Shown: in pieces, positions 9,230-19,723 of the stretch | How positions within the stretch are numbered: the first letter of the stretch is position 1 | Layout of the letters: each line of letters begins with the position of its first letter | Assembly (NCBI GenBank): GCA_035048495.1 | Contig: CM068547.1 | Coordinates: 23,195,913 to 23,259,912, forward strand | Origin: Euptelea pleiosperma | Lineage: Eukaryota > Streptophyta > Magnoliopsida > Ranunculales > Eupteleaceae | Direction of reading: 5' to 3' | DNA: 64,000 nucleotides | Made by a program: the position numbers and the translations under genes | The notes under the pieces: generated by a model | Database searches by the model: none | What the model was told of the DNA's origin: nothing | What the model saw: only the letters and a program-made list of their open reading frames with translations

Positions 9230-10765
9230 CACCAGATGATTGAAGCAGTGGAAAGCTTTGACCTGTGTGTCAAAAAGAGAGTCACACGGGCTTTCTTGTA
9301 TAACTTGGTTATTCAACCGAATAATCCAGAAGGTAATCGAGGTGCAACGACAAGACAAGGAGTTAGAAGCCATTCGCACAGAGGTTATCAATAACACCGG
9401 ACCAGAAGGTTTCATTATGCAACCTCCTGATAGTATTAGATACTTGGGCAGAATTTGCGTACCTGATGACACACAACTCAGAGGAGAGTTACTCACTGAG
9501 GCTCATCAATCGAGATTCACCGTGCACCCTGGCAGTACCAAGATGTACCATGATGTGTAGCGCCACTATTGGTGGAGAGGAATGAAGCGAGACATAGCCA
9601 CTTTCATATCGAAGTGTCTCACTTGCCAACAAGTGAAGATAGAACACAAGAGACCAACAGGCTTGCTACAGCCTTTACCAATAGCATAGTGGAAGTGGGA
9701 TCATATTCCTATGGACCTTTGTGATGGGATTGCCAAAAACTCAACGAGGACAAGACGCAATTTGGGTTATCGTAGATCGGCTTACGAAGTCATCTCATTT
9801 TCTTCCCATTCGAGCGACGGACTCACTAATCACATTGACCAAACTCTACATGAAGGAAACATGCAACTCCATGGTGTTCCTCTATCCATCATTTCAGATA
9901 GAGACCTAAGGTTTACATCATATTTTTGGAATAGCCTTCAGCAGGCTATGGGGATTCAACTTAAGTTTAGCACTGCATTTCATCCTCAGACAGACGAACA
10001 GTCAGAGCGCACCATCCAGACCCTAAAGGACATGTTGCGAGCTTGGGTACTAGACTTTAAAGGTAGTTGGTACGAGCACCTACCATTGGCAGAGTTCGCA
10101 TACAATAATCGTTACCAAGCAAGTATTGGCATGGCACCTTACGGGGCACTCTACGGCAGACCTTGTAGATCTCCTGTCTGTTGGGCAGAGTTGGAGAGTG
10201 TTCATTGTCAGGACCTGAGTTGATTCAGGAGATGACGGAGAAGATTCAATTGATTAGGAACTGAATCCTCACTGCACCGAGTCGACAAAAGAGCTATGTA
10301 TATAATCAACGACCCCCTTTAGAGTTTCAGACCGGTGATCACGTCTTTTTGAAGATATCACCACGTAGAGGCCTCATTAGTTTCGGTAAGAAAGGAAAAC
10401 TAGCTCTGAGGTACATCGAACCTTTTGAGATTCTCCAACAAGTAGGAGAGGTGGCTTATCGCCTAGCATTACCACCACAACTTTCTTTAGTTCATGACGT
10501 CTTTCATATATCCATGCTTCGAAAGTATGAACCAGACCCAACACACATCATCAACTGGCAAGACCTACAGCTTCGAGAGGATGCAGCGTACGAGGAGCGA
10601 CCGATACAGATCCTTGACACCAAGGAACAAGTGTTACGTACCAAGACCGTCTGATCGGTCAAGGTATTATGGCAACAGCACTGTGTTGAGGGAGCAACCT
10701 GGGAGTTAGAATCTGAGATATGTGAGAAGTATCGAGACCTCTTCACTAACACAGGTGAGACTTGA
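9230..10765 (+). pseudogene. Chromovirus integrase with C-terminal chromodomain, broken
   Basis: The zinc-binding region (HQSRFTVHPGSTKMY...CLTCQQVK) is interrupted by TAGs near 9558 and 9687. The catalytic core is readable in part: WDHIPMDL, then, after frameshifts, [29 protein letters not shown] and EFAYNN...[16 protein letters not shown]. The tail KLALRYIEPFEIL, DVFHISMLRKYEPDP and a chromodomain-like end (ILDTKEQVLRTKTV, VKVLWQQH, ATWELESEICEKY) stops at TGA 10763-10765. This tail places the element in the Tekay/Del branch of chromoviruses, which use the chromodomain to direct integration. Confidence 0.85.
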
Positions 10766-10801
10766 ATTTGATGGATAAAATTCTCTTTAAGGGGGGTAGG
10801 T

Positions 10802-12829
10802 TGTAAAACTCTGAAAATCCCTTAAAGGGCAATTTTGTTATTTTAATATATTAGGGTATTCTTGACTTTTAGACTTTAGTTATGTCTACTTTGACTTTAT
10901 TTAACCATTAGAAGACTATATTTGACTTTTGAAAAGTTTTGAAAAAAAATAATTTTTTAGGGTTTTTAGTGATCTTCATATGGGGCCCACATGGGCTTAG
11001 TAAGACCAATGAGTTAAAGACTGTTTTGAGGCCCATATATGTGCATTATAATTCTTATGTTAATTTTGTAATTATTTAATTAAGAATATACACATAATCT
11101 ATGGCTTTAATTAATTAATTGCTTGTGTTTTAAAGCACATATGATAGGGCATGTACATTTAAGTGATTGTGTGTGTGCCATACACCCTACTTCTAACATT
11201 TAAAAATAAGATGACTATGCTTTTTAAGAAACTCTTTTGCTTATGTGGCTGTCACATGTACAAATAAAAATAAATTATGAATAAAATAACACATGTAATA
11301 ATGCATTCTTAATTTTCCAAAATGCCACCTATGAAAGAGAAAATATTTTTCTCTTCTTCCTCCGTAGAAATTGTTAAACACTATGGGGAGAAGAACCCCA
11401 CTTTAAAAATAAGAAACTTATTTTTTATTAACTTCAGAAACTTCACTTTTTATTAAGTTAGAAACTCTTTTAGTCATTAATGAACTTTATCACTTTTGAA
11501 AATCTCTTTGCTAACCTGAACCTAACATAAGCCTTTTGTAAGGCTATATAAAGCCTATAGGGGACATCCTATTCTCATCAAGCTAATGGCCGGCCATTAG
11601 CCCACTTCTTCTCTTGTATTGGTTCTCCATCTCCCTCTTAAGACCCTAACATTTTCCATTCTCTTTTCTCCCATAGGATTTGTCAAGTTGTGTAGTCTTT
11701 GTATACTCTAGAGTTCTAATAACTTTTCACAACTTATTACTCAAACCATAGCCTAAATTTTTAAGACTTTTTACCCTTTTTTAAAACCTTTTTTGTTGTG
11801 CAAGAATTGGTGGAAGATCATAAAGCAGGAAGGAGACTAAATAACATACTACAAAAGAAATCAAGTTTAAAGGTAGGTTATTTCTTTCCTTTATTTAATT
11901 CCCATGGTTATTTTCTTATATATTGTATATATGATATGTTGATGTTACATTTTTTAATTAGTTAAAAATCATTTGCTTTTGTTAGATCTATATGTGTTAT
12001 ATTTTCAAAAGCATGATTAGTTATGTTAGAAGGAATTTGAGCATGTTTTAAAAATATTTATTATCTTTTTAAAATTCGGATTTGTATATTATTTGAGATC
12101 GTGTTGTTTTATCATGATCTATGAATATTTGATGGATTATTGGACTCCTATGAGATTGAAAAGAAGATTGAGAGTGCATGGACACACGGTTAGGGTTTCG
12201 TGTCGTGTTATGTGCCGAACTCTTTAGAATTTTTCCTCAAAGAGCAAGGAGGGCCCGGAGCCCTGGGGTGCAAAGCCTCAACCCCCTTGGACCTATGTGG
12301 TATTTGATAGTTTGGCCCACTGTTTGTATAAAGTGTACCCCATAGTGTTTATGTCATGCGCGCTCATCGAATTTTCTTTTAATGTTTAAATTCGGTTTGA
12401 TTATTATTATCCTATTGCATTATTTATATTATGTATTATTTATGTTGATTATCTGTGATTAGTCGCTTATCCCCATGGTAATAAGGGTGATGGAGTGTAC
12501 CTATTAGGCTTCGCAGCTTAACCTATTTATTATGTTTTAGATTTGCCCAATGAAACGGGTGCGTAGCACATTCGGAGCCGACAGAGAATTGATCCATATT
12601 ATATTTTATTACTTTCTTAGAAAATATATATTAGGTATTATTTTAGAAGCTATGATGTAATAAACATTGACACAATTTTATTTAATATTTAAATAATGTG
12701 GTGATGAGACATAGTAATGAAATAATTGAATTATTCTTATAATTCTTTTCTTATCTTCACATCCAGGACCATGGGTATGGGTTATGGACAACAGGTCGGG
12801 TCCAGTAGACCTAGGTTGGAGGCATGACA
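10802..12829 (+). repeat. Full-length 3' LTR of the chromovirus
   Basis: Begins TGTAAAAC just after the polypurine tract (AAGGGGGGTAGG, ending 10800) and ends GGCATGACA at 12829, a length of 2028 bp. A TATA box (CTATATAAAGCC) lies at about 11543. The last 760 bp match the truncated 5' LTR. The right-hand flank is copia sequence. No target duplication can be checked because the left LTR end is deleted. Confidence 0.88.
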
Positions 12830-13941
12830 GGCATCCCTAAGCTTGATAATGTTCATTGTGTCGAAGGACTCAAGGCTAATTTTCTAAGCATAAGTCAAAT
12901 ATGTGATAATAATTATACAGTTAAATTCACTAGCCAATGATGTGATGTTATTGATGAATCTGACAAATGTGTTATGAGAGGATCAAGAACCTCTGAAAAC
13001 TATTATATTATTGGTAGAAATCCTAAGATTATTTGTAATTCTGCTAAATTGAATGATTTTGACTCATTGCATCAAAGACTAGGTTACTGAACCAAAAGGA
13101 CCTAGTTAAAATCACTAATAAAGAATTAGTGAGAGGTGTACCCAAATTGGGAAAACCTACTTGCACTATTTATGGGGCTTGCCAAATTGGTAAACAAATC
13201 AAAAGCTCTCACAAAAAGAAAATTATTGTGTTACCTCTAAAGTGCTTGATCTGATTCACATGGATCTTATGGGTTCCATGAGAACTGATAGTTTGAGAAG
13301 AAAAAGATAAATTCTTGTCATAGTAGATGATTATTCTAGACTTACCTGGATTGCTTTTCTAAGAGAAAATCTGATGCCTTCGAAGAATGTAAAAAGATAT
13401 GCCAAAAAATTTAAAATGAAATGGGCTATAGTATAGTTAGGATTTGAACTGACCATGTAGGAGAATTTGAAGATTCTCAACTCACTGATTACTGTGATGC
13501 CATTGGCATTAAACATGAATTTTCTACACCTATTACACCACAATAGAATGGAGTGGTAAAAAGAAATATTAGGGTGATTCAGCTGGAAACGGACGGGGTT
13601 ATGCTTCCAGAAAAAATTTACCTCAAAACCTATGGGTTGAAGTAGTTAATACTACTTGTTATACTCTTAATAGGGTGTATTTGGGACCAGGAACCTTGAA
13701 CACTCCTTATGAAATCTGGTTTAGTAAGAAACCTAATGTCAAATATTTCAGGGTTTTTGGGAGTAAATGCTATATTCTTAGAGATAAAGAATCTCTGAAA
13801 AAATTTGACAAAAGAGAAGATGAAGGAATTTTTCTGGGTTACTCCACTAATAGTAGGGCATATCGTGTTCTCAATCAGAGAACTGGAACTATCATGGAAT
13901 CTATTAATGTGTTTATTGATGATTTGATAAGCAAATATTAG
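12830..13941 (+). pseudogene. Fragment of copia gag-pol (protease end to integrase)
   Basis: Starts abruptly at the chromovirus LTR. It reads, with several stops and indels, LDNVHCVEGLKANFLSIS, CVMRGSRTSENYYIIG, HQRLG, GACQIGKQIKS, VIVDDYSRLTWI, then GPGTLNTPYEIWFSKKPNV and RVFGSKCYILRD...GIFLGYSTNSRAYRV. This is the GAG-pre-integrase and integrase core of a copia element. It is the same family as element B, whose minus-strand region 25260-24200 matches it closely. The 3' part of pol is absent; the fragment ends against an Athila-like LTR. Confidence 0.82.
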
Positions 13942-14709
13942 TTCCTCTAAGGATGGAGAGGTATGTAACCTTGGACGGTGCTGGTTGGTATGGCTGGGGG
14001 ATGAAGGATGAAGAGGTGTTGTAGCTTGCAAGGATTTCAGAAGACAAGCACGTTCACGGCCCTTAGAGAAAAGCATGGCGGCTTGCGCACAAGGGCAGCA
14101 TCTTGGGAAAAATGTGTACGATGGTGGAGTTGCAAGGGAGAGGAGCCCAACGACTTCCTCTCTTCTCCTTCTTCTTCTCCTCTTTCTTCTATTTCTTCTT
14201 ATCTTTTTTTTTGGTTTTTTTTTTTGTCTGTGAGAAGAGGTGAAAAGGAGGGAGAGCAAAACGGTTTGGATTGAGAACGAAGGAGGAGAGTTAGGAAATG
14301 GGGTGTTGCAGACCTACCGGAGTTGCAGGTCTGCCCGAAGAAGATAGAAGACGGTAATGAAGATGCCAAAAGGGAGCCGGAATTGTTGACCTTGGGTGGC
14401 CAAGGCGTTGCTGTTTTGGACTGTGATGAGCAGGATGTTGCAGCTACTTCAATGGAGGAAACATGGATGGAAGCTAACGGCCTGCACAGTTGCAGGCCGT
14501 AAACTTGCAGGTGGAGGCGCTAGCCGTGAGAAGGAAAGATGAGAGGGGCGGTCAGAGAGATGGGGTTGAGAGCGATAGAGGAGACATCCATGGGAGAGAT
14601 GGAGGCGATGAAGTGAGAGACGCCTAACTGGTGTTGGGGAACGATTGTAGGCTGTGCAACTTTGAAGACCGGCCGGCCAGAGTTGCAGGTGGCAACTCCA
14701 GTGATGGGC

Positions 14710-14742
14710 GAAGAAGAAGAAGAAGAAGAAGAAGAAGAGGAG
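14710..14742. repeat. (GAA)n microsatellite
   Basis: Near-perfect run of GAA triplets within the reverse-strand Athila-like LTR. Confidence 0.95.
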
Positions 14743-14923
14743 GCGATGTTACTGGTTGGTGGCGACTTGCAGGTTGCAGGGGTAGCCATGGAGATGGTGG
14801 GGAGGATGCATGGCCTTGTGGTGGCTCTCCTAAAGTGGTTCCTGATCCGAGTTGCAGGTCTGCAAATCCAGTTTGATGGAGGTCGATTGGTGGTGCATCA
14901 ACAAAGAACAATAGGAAGGAAAG

Positions 14924-14992
14924 AAGAAGAAGACGGAGAAGAAGAAGAAGAAGAAAAAGAAGAAGAAGAAGAAAAAGAAGGAGAAGGAGACG
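14924..14992. repeat. (GAA)n imperfect microsatellite
   Basis: A second GAA/AAG-rich tract in the same LTR with a few interruptions. It explains the acidic and serine-rich reading frames on both strands here. Confidence 0.93.
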
Positions 14993-15491
14993 GCTTGGTT
15001 TTTTAGAAGGGGGAGGGGGCCGTCCTTAACGTGGGAAGAATGGTTTTTATAAGGGTAGGGTTAGAATGGGCTAGAGTGTGTTTGGTCGCCAAGGGAGAAA
15101 AATGCATTTTTCTTGGAAGTTTTATTTGATAATCAAACATGTCCTTAGGGTTATAAATTGGGGCTAAGTGATGAGGGTCCTCTGATGAAAGTGAGGTGAT
15201 CGCTAGGCCGTTTGATGATGAGATAGTGGCGATCAGGTGATTAAGAGAGTGGAATGATGGAGATCAGGTGATCAATCAATCGATTGGATGATCGATAGGT
15301 TGATCAGATGATGAATATTCGGATGGTCAGATGGTAGATCGGATGGCGATCGAAAGGTGGATTTGATGTATGATGGTGATGGGTTAAGGAGAGAGAGTTG
15401 GTTAGAGCTAGGAGAGAGAAAATTAGGATTTAGAGAGAGGAGAGAGAATTAGGGGAGATGAGAGAGAAAATGTCAGAAAATGGGGAGAAAA

Positions 15492-15552
15492 GCACTGGCA
15501 GAGGGTCTTGAACCCTGATTTTCAATATGTTCTTTCCTCGGGCTTCGCCAGT
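15492..15552 (-). other. tRNA-like remnant in Athila-like LTR
   Basis: On the minus strand, GGCGAAGCCC is followed about 30 bp later by GGGTTCAAGACCCTCTGCC. The second part has the shape of a tRNA T-arm (AGGG stem, TTCAAGA loop, CCCT stem) and matches box B. The D-arm is damaged compared with the copy at 56324-56397. Confidence 0.45.
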
Positions 15553-16016
15553 AGAGTAGACCATCTTTTCTTGTCATTTCATGTAGCTTTAAATGCTTTG
15601 GTCCATCTCTTGGTCATCGGCTCTCCTGCTCTCTTGGTTCTTTGGACCAACTCTTCCATTCTCTTGTTCTGCCCGTATTCGGCCCATATCTTATAATCAT
15701 AGCCTGTTGGCTTTTAAGCTTTGATAATGGGCTTCCATGATCGATGTGGGCCCATAAGTCTCGAGAATCGTCCACTTGGGGTTTCCTACGACAGAAGAAG
15801 CGCGTAATGAGACTTAATCAAAATAGCTTAATATCTAGACTTCTGAAAATGTGTTTAACGCATGCAAATATACCATTTCGTTCAGAAAAGTGTGTTCTAT
15901 GTCATGAAAGAGACTCTTACGTAGAAAAGTAGATAAATAAAGCAGTTTTACGTATGAGAGTTTGATAACGCTTAAAAGATAATAATAAAAAATACGTACT
16001 TTTAAGCGAATATAAG

Positions 16017-16325
16017 GAAGCATGCTTTTTGTTACTCACCGCGGCATCAGGGCCTACTGACTGCATGTATGTTTAGCCAACCCCTTGGTAAACATTCATA
16101 CCAAAAATCAACTCGTTTGTTGATTTTAGTCATTGGTTTTAGTACTCAAGAAAAATGGTTAAATCCAACAGTTAGAACAACGCCTTAAAAGTACTAAAAT
16201 CTAATGGCTAGATATTACTGATCGGGGTCATGATTTTTGTTGTGTGTATCCACAAAGGGGTGGGCTGAACATCCATGCAGTCTATGAGCTGAGATGATAG
16301 TGGTGAGTAACAAAAATCATGCTTC
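16017..16325. mobile_element. 309-bp inverted-repeat element (MITE)
   Basis: Arms of about 62 bp at 16017-16078 and 16262-16325 are near mirror images. Both outer ends read GGAAGCATG(C/A)TTTTTGTTACTCACC when viewed inward, and the arms end near GACTGCATG(T/G)ATGTT.AGCC. There is no coding frame. The element directly abuts the start of the Athila-like LTR. I could not define a target duplication, so the superfamily is left open. Confidence 0.7.
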
Positions 16326-16620
16326 CCCACGCAAAAAAGCGTTAGATATACGCCAAAAAGCTTTCTCATGCTTCCTCACACTAAAAAGCGTCAGATTTGC
16401 AAGTGGATTGACTAGTTTACCCAAGATCCAGGCTGTGATCAAATTTAAATGTTCTAAAATAATTTTTGAAAACTTATAAATTTTCACGAATCATAATTCA
16501 AATTTAATACATGATTCAAAACAAATTAAATAACAAGTGATGACTCTAAATCCCTTCTTCGAAAGGGAATTTCAAAACTCATAACGAGACGAAACCAAAT
16601 ATCTTTCTATCGACTGCAAC
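16326..16620. other. Non-coding stretch
   Basis: AT-rich, with three short AAAAAGCGT-type words near 16335-16390 resembling words in the neighbouring inverted-repeat element. No gene seen. Confidence 0.35.
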
Positions 16621-16864
16621 TCAATCATCATCACTCTCCATCTCCTCAGTAGGAAGCTCTGGTGTAGGTACAGATGTGGAGGCAATTAGAGGTGGTGGTC
16701 CTCCAAATGGACACACCCAGAGATGAGAATCAAAGCGAGCATTGAAGTCATCAAAACACTAGAGGAAGGTGGAATGATGTACTATAACTTGAGCTAGAGT
16801 GGCATGAATGCCATTGAGAGTAGCCTATCTTGGTGCAACTAGAGCTGGTGGAGGATGTGGTTAC
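16621..16864 (-). pseudogene. C-terminal remnant of an element-borne hypothetical protein
   Basis: The minus strand reads, with two in-frame TAGs, LNGIHATLAQVIVHHSTF, FDDFNARFDSHLWV, CPFGGPPPLIASTS and a natural end PTEEMESDDD then TGA (16621-16623). The acidic end and the preceding helical stretch resemble the C-terminus of extra reading frames carried by plant LTR elements, such as the one at 35921-37238. The resemblance is weak and function is unknown. Confidence 0.35.
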
Positions 16865-17622
16865 TGTGGGTAGCGTATTTTTCAGCCAATCAGAGTTCAA
16901 CACGTGTTACTATAACCACACACATGGAACGCGAACAGTTGACACCTGGCACCTCGAAGCACGCCTGATTAAATGCGCCGAAGGCATTTTCAAAGACAAC
17001 TATCAAAGACGTTTCGATAAACATCAAGCACATCAGAAAGGAACATGTGCCGACCAACATACAAGGAGAGTTCAAGTCGGGACAGGTTAGTAACGGAATG
17101 CATGCATGGAACACAATAAATTTGTCATTAAGGCAATCAACCCTTCCCGACAAGTTCCACGGATTTAGCGGTTATGAAAGTTCACCAATTCCCGACAAGT
17201 CCTTCATGATACTTGGCGGCTAAGGCAATCAACCCTTCCCGACAAGTTCCACGGGATTTAGCGGTTATGGAAGTTCACCAATTCTCGACAAGTCCTTCAT
17301 GATACTTGGCGGCTAAGGCAATCAACCCTTCCCAGCAAGTTCCACGGGATTTAGTGGTTATGGAAGTTCACCATTTCCCAGCAAGTCCTTCACTATACTT
17401 GATGGTAAGGTATTCAACCCTTCCTCGGCAAGTGACATGATACTTGGCAGACATGGCATTTCTACCATTTCTCGACAAGTAAACAGTGAAAGAATCTACA
17501 AATAGGTAAACGTCCCAACTAATAGATCAATTTCCTATTTATCTACTGTATAATCGCCACGTGGTGACAAATTTGATCATTACACCAACTCTCGCCTTTT
17601 TCATTCAAAAATATCTGCCACA
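16865..17622 (+). repeat. Gypsy-type solo LTR, left part (LTR1)
   Basis: Begins TGTGGGTAGCGTATTTTT and shares GACACCTGGCACCTCG, the minisatellite and the 'ATCTGCCACA' end with LTR2 at 41934-43131. It stops at the copia A insertion, and the sequence logically continues at 41471. Preceding bases GTTAC correspond to GGTAC after the far end at 41933, a possible imperfect target duplication. Confidence 0.7.
17132..17480. repeat. Minisatellite, about 92-bp units
   Basis: Three units start with GGCAATCAACCCTTCCC at 17132, 17224 and 17317, followed by a degenerate fourth. Each unit contains two related halves (AACCCTTCCCGACAAGT and CCAATTCCCGACAAGT), so the 92-bp unit looks like a dimer of the 48-bp unit found at 42251-42540. 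Confidence 0.9.
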
Positions 17623-17627
17623 GAGGT
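17623..17627 (+). other. Left target-site duplication of copia A (GAGGT)
   Basis: GAGGT stands immediately before the LTR start TGTAAAGAAT at 17628. The same five bases follow the far LTR end at 41466-41470. Five-base duplications are standard for copia insertion, and here they tie ends lying almost 24 kb apart to one event. Confidence 0.85.
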
Positions 17628-18850
17628 TGTAAAGAATATTTTCATATTCTAGTTTTAGAAAAGATTCTGTATGACATAAAACATTCATGTAACCATTCCT
17701 ACGAGCACCAGTGTAGTGTTGAAGATGTTGTGGTACGCATACTTCGCCGACTACGTGAAGACTAAAAGACAGAGACAACAAGAATCAGACGGTTAATGAC
17801 AGGAGTCATTTGAGTAACTGCCCATTTGTCGGTTATAGACCGTGTACGCTCGCTTAGGAAGGTAAGTGACTAAGTGGCCATATGAATAGGTTTAAAATGA
17901 ATAAAATATAATGGTCAAACCTAGTCAATGGACAAATTCGAGTCTAAGTCAAGATTATTGACTTCTAGAAAAGTCCGATCGATTGGACAAGCCCAATCAA
18001 TTTTAGACCTATGTGAAATTGATTGGACTCTACGAGACAACTTATTTGAAGTCCAATCAATTGGAGACCTTTGTGAAATCAATTGGACTCTACAAGACAG
18101 AAACTTATATATGTTTGATCGATTGGACCCTTGGTACAATCAATTCAATTTAGGAAGGAAAAACCCATCAGTACAAAACCAATCGATTGAACCCAGAGTA
18201 CAATCGATTGGACTTAGCCCAATCGATTAGATCCAAAGTACAATCAATGGGACTTCACGCGGATTGAGACTTTTTAGATCCAAAACTCTAGTTTTCACTT
18301 CTCCCACTTATCAATAGACTCAGGGCTACGAATTCTATAAATATAACCCCTCTCTAGACTTATTAAATACACATTTGAATACAGAGAAGAAAGTTTTATT
18401 TATCAAGAGTGTCCATTCGAAGAGCAAAAAGCCTTTAGTTCTCATTAATATCTTGTGAGCTTTTTTTCTTCTTGATTAAAGCAAAAAAGTTTGATCATTT
18501 ACTTAGCTTAGGTCTTCTGCATAGAAACATGACCTAGAAGTCTGAATGTACCAGTGCGTCTCAATACTATTTGAGCAACTTAGGGTTCAGCGAATGCTGG
18601 AGTGTTGAGAATTAAGATCGGAGTGGTTGATCGAAGGTAGGTTTGGGGAGTACCAAACTGAACAAGCAGATAAGGCTTCTTAATTGGGAGGGCGCGTGTG
18701 GATTCGTAGCATTGATTTAGAAGATGTGGACACATCAACAGTAGGCCTTGGCTAAGGTTGGAAGCTGCATTTGCAATGGTGCTTTGCGTGTTACCTTTGT
18801 TTCGTTTAACTAGGTATTCTTACGTAAAAGAAAATAGACTGATTATTTCA
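17628..18850 (+). repeat. 5' LTR of copia element A
   Basis: Runs from TGTAAAGAATATTTTC to GATTATTTCA. It holds an array of CAATCGATTGG-type motifs (about 17985-18250), a likely TATA region (TCTATAAATATAACC, about 18336) and a purine-rich R region. Compared with LTRs D, G and B it lacks about 300 bp near its end: TTCGTTTAACT joins directly to AGGTATTCTTACG, whereas LTR G has the intervening sequence (about 41141-41426). Confidence 0.9.
17985..18250. repeat. Array of palindromic CAATCGATTGG motifs in LTR A
   Basis: About ten intact or one-base variants of the self-complementary core CAATCGATTG occur at irregular 15-40 bp spacing in U3. The same array type is found in LTRs B, D and G and in the interior at 35565-35775. 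Confidence 0.88.
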
Positions 18851-18852
18851 AT

Positions 18853-18864
18853 TGGTATTAGAGC
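18853..18864 (+). other. Primer-binding site of copia A
   Basis: TGGTATTAGAGC, two bases after the LTR end. It differs by one C-to-T change from the initiator-Met tRNA complement TGGTATCAGAGC. Confidence 0.88.
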
Positions 18865-18939
18865 GGGTTATTCTATTAAAGATTTAATCACCTGAATTTA
18901 GATTCTAGCAAAACTAGTCAATTTTCTTTATTTACAAAG

Positions 18940-19723
18940 ATGCAAAGAGAATGTGAAAACACATCAAGACCTCCATTGTTTGATGGAGAAGGCTATACAT
19001 ATTGAAAGGCAAAGATGATGGATTTTCTAAAGTCTATTGATGAAAAAGTCTGGATGGCAGTAGTGGATGGTTGGTTACCACCCACAATGATCGTAGGAGA
19101 GAAAACTATTCTAAAGCCTAAAGCCAACTAGAGCAAAGATGACATAGACTAGTGTTGTCTGAACAACAAAGGGCTAAATGCCATTTTTAATGCTGTAGAT
19201 ATGAATGAATTTCAAAGAATCTCTACCTGCACTTTGGCTAAAGAGGCATAGGACATATTCATGGTCACCCATGAAGGTAAGTCGACAATCAAAATTTTTA
19301 AACTACAAATGCTGACTACTAAATTCGAATCCATGAGAATGGAGGAGAATGACACATTTACTGAATTCTATGCGAAACTCAGTGATATTGTGAACTTTGC
19401 CCATAACTTGGGTGAGGGCATTCCTGAACCCAAAGTGGTTAGAAAGATTTTGTGATCCTTACCTCATAGATTTCATGCTAAAGTGATTGTTATTGTGGAG
19501 AGCAAGGATGTTGACTCTCTCAAAATTGATGAGCTGGTTGGGTCTCTCCAGACTTAGGAGATGAATTTGAGACAACCAAAGAAATCAAATGGTATAGCCC
19601 TTAAAGTTTTTGAAACTCAGGACTCAGAGTCAGATGTTGACTCTGAAGTAGAAATGACACTATTTGTCAAGAAGTTAAAAAAATCGTTCTAAAAATGATA
19701 GATTCAAGAAGAATAAACCTTTT
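18940..19723 (+). pseudogene. Copia A gag, part 1 (interrupted by element B)
   Basis: Starts at ATG 18940 (MQRECENTSRPPLFDGEGYTY). It reads as the copia capsid domain (UBN2/gag-polypeptide type): KVWMAVVDGWLPP, STIKIFKLQMLTTKFESMRM, KIDELVGSLQT, with several TAG stops. The frame is cut at 19723 in KKNKPF, where element B starts, and resumes at 27945 (DKSKEHAKPHERG). Confidence 0.88.

Larger units (their letters stand above)
13943..16015 (-). repeat. Athila-like gypsy LTR, reverse strand, 3'-truncated
   Basis: Read on the minus strand this parallels the forward LTR at 55888-58319: ATATTCGCT.AAAAGT at the start, a 'TCATTACGCG...CTTCT' block, a 'GGGCCCACA...TCGAT' block, a tRNA-like stretch ending CAAGACCCTCT, CT-rich leader sequence, then GTTGCAGG-rich sequence. 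It ends before the last 300 bp of the forward copy. Sequence divergence is considerable, so these are separate insertions of one family. The long Ser/Glu-coding frames inside are trinucleotide-repeat artefacts. Confidence 0.65.

Noticed and set aside
10802..12829. Alternative that the chromovirus LTR is only about 760 bp (12068-12829)
   Set aside because: The polypurine tract sits at 10789-10800 and TGTAAAAC follows it directly; a TATA box at 11543 also fits the 2-kb LTR. The short 5' copy is better explained by truncation.
13630..14259. 209-codon minus-strand frame
   Set aside because: Spans the junction of the copia fragment and the Athila-like LTR; composition artefact.
14520..15006. Serine-rich and glutamate-rich open frames on both strands
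   Set aside because: Explained by GAA/TTC microsatellites inside a reverse-strand LTR; no start context or homology.
17928..18230. Open frame with repeated 'QSIGDLCEIDW' peptides, and similar frames near 20570-21057, 27121-27303 and 34811-35009
   Set aside because: They are translations of the CAATCGATTGG arrays, which read through by chance on both strands; they lie in LTRs and have no homology.
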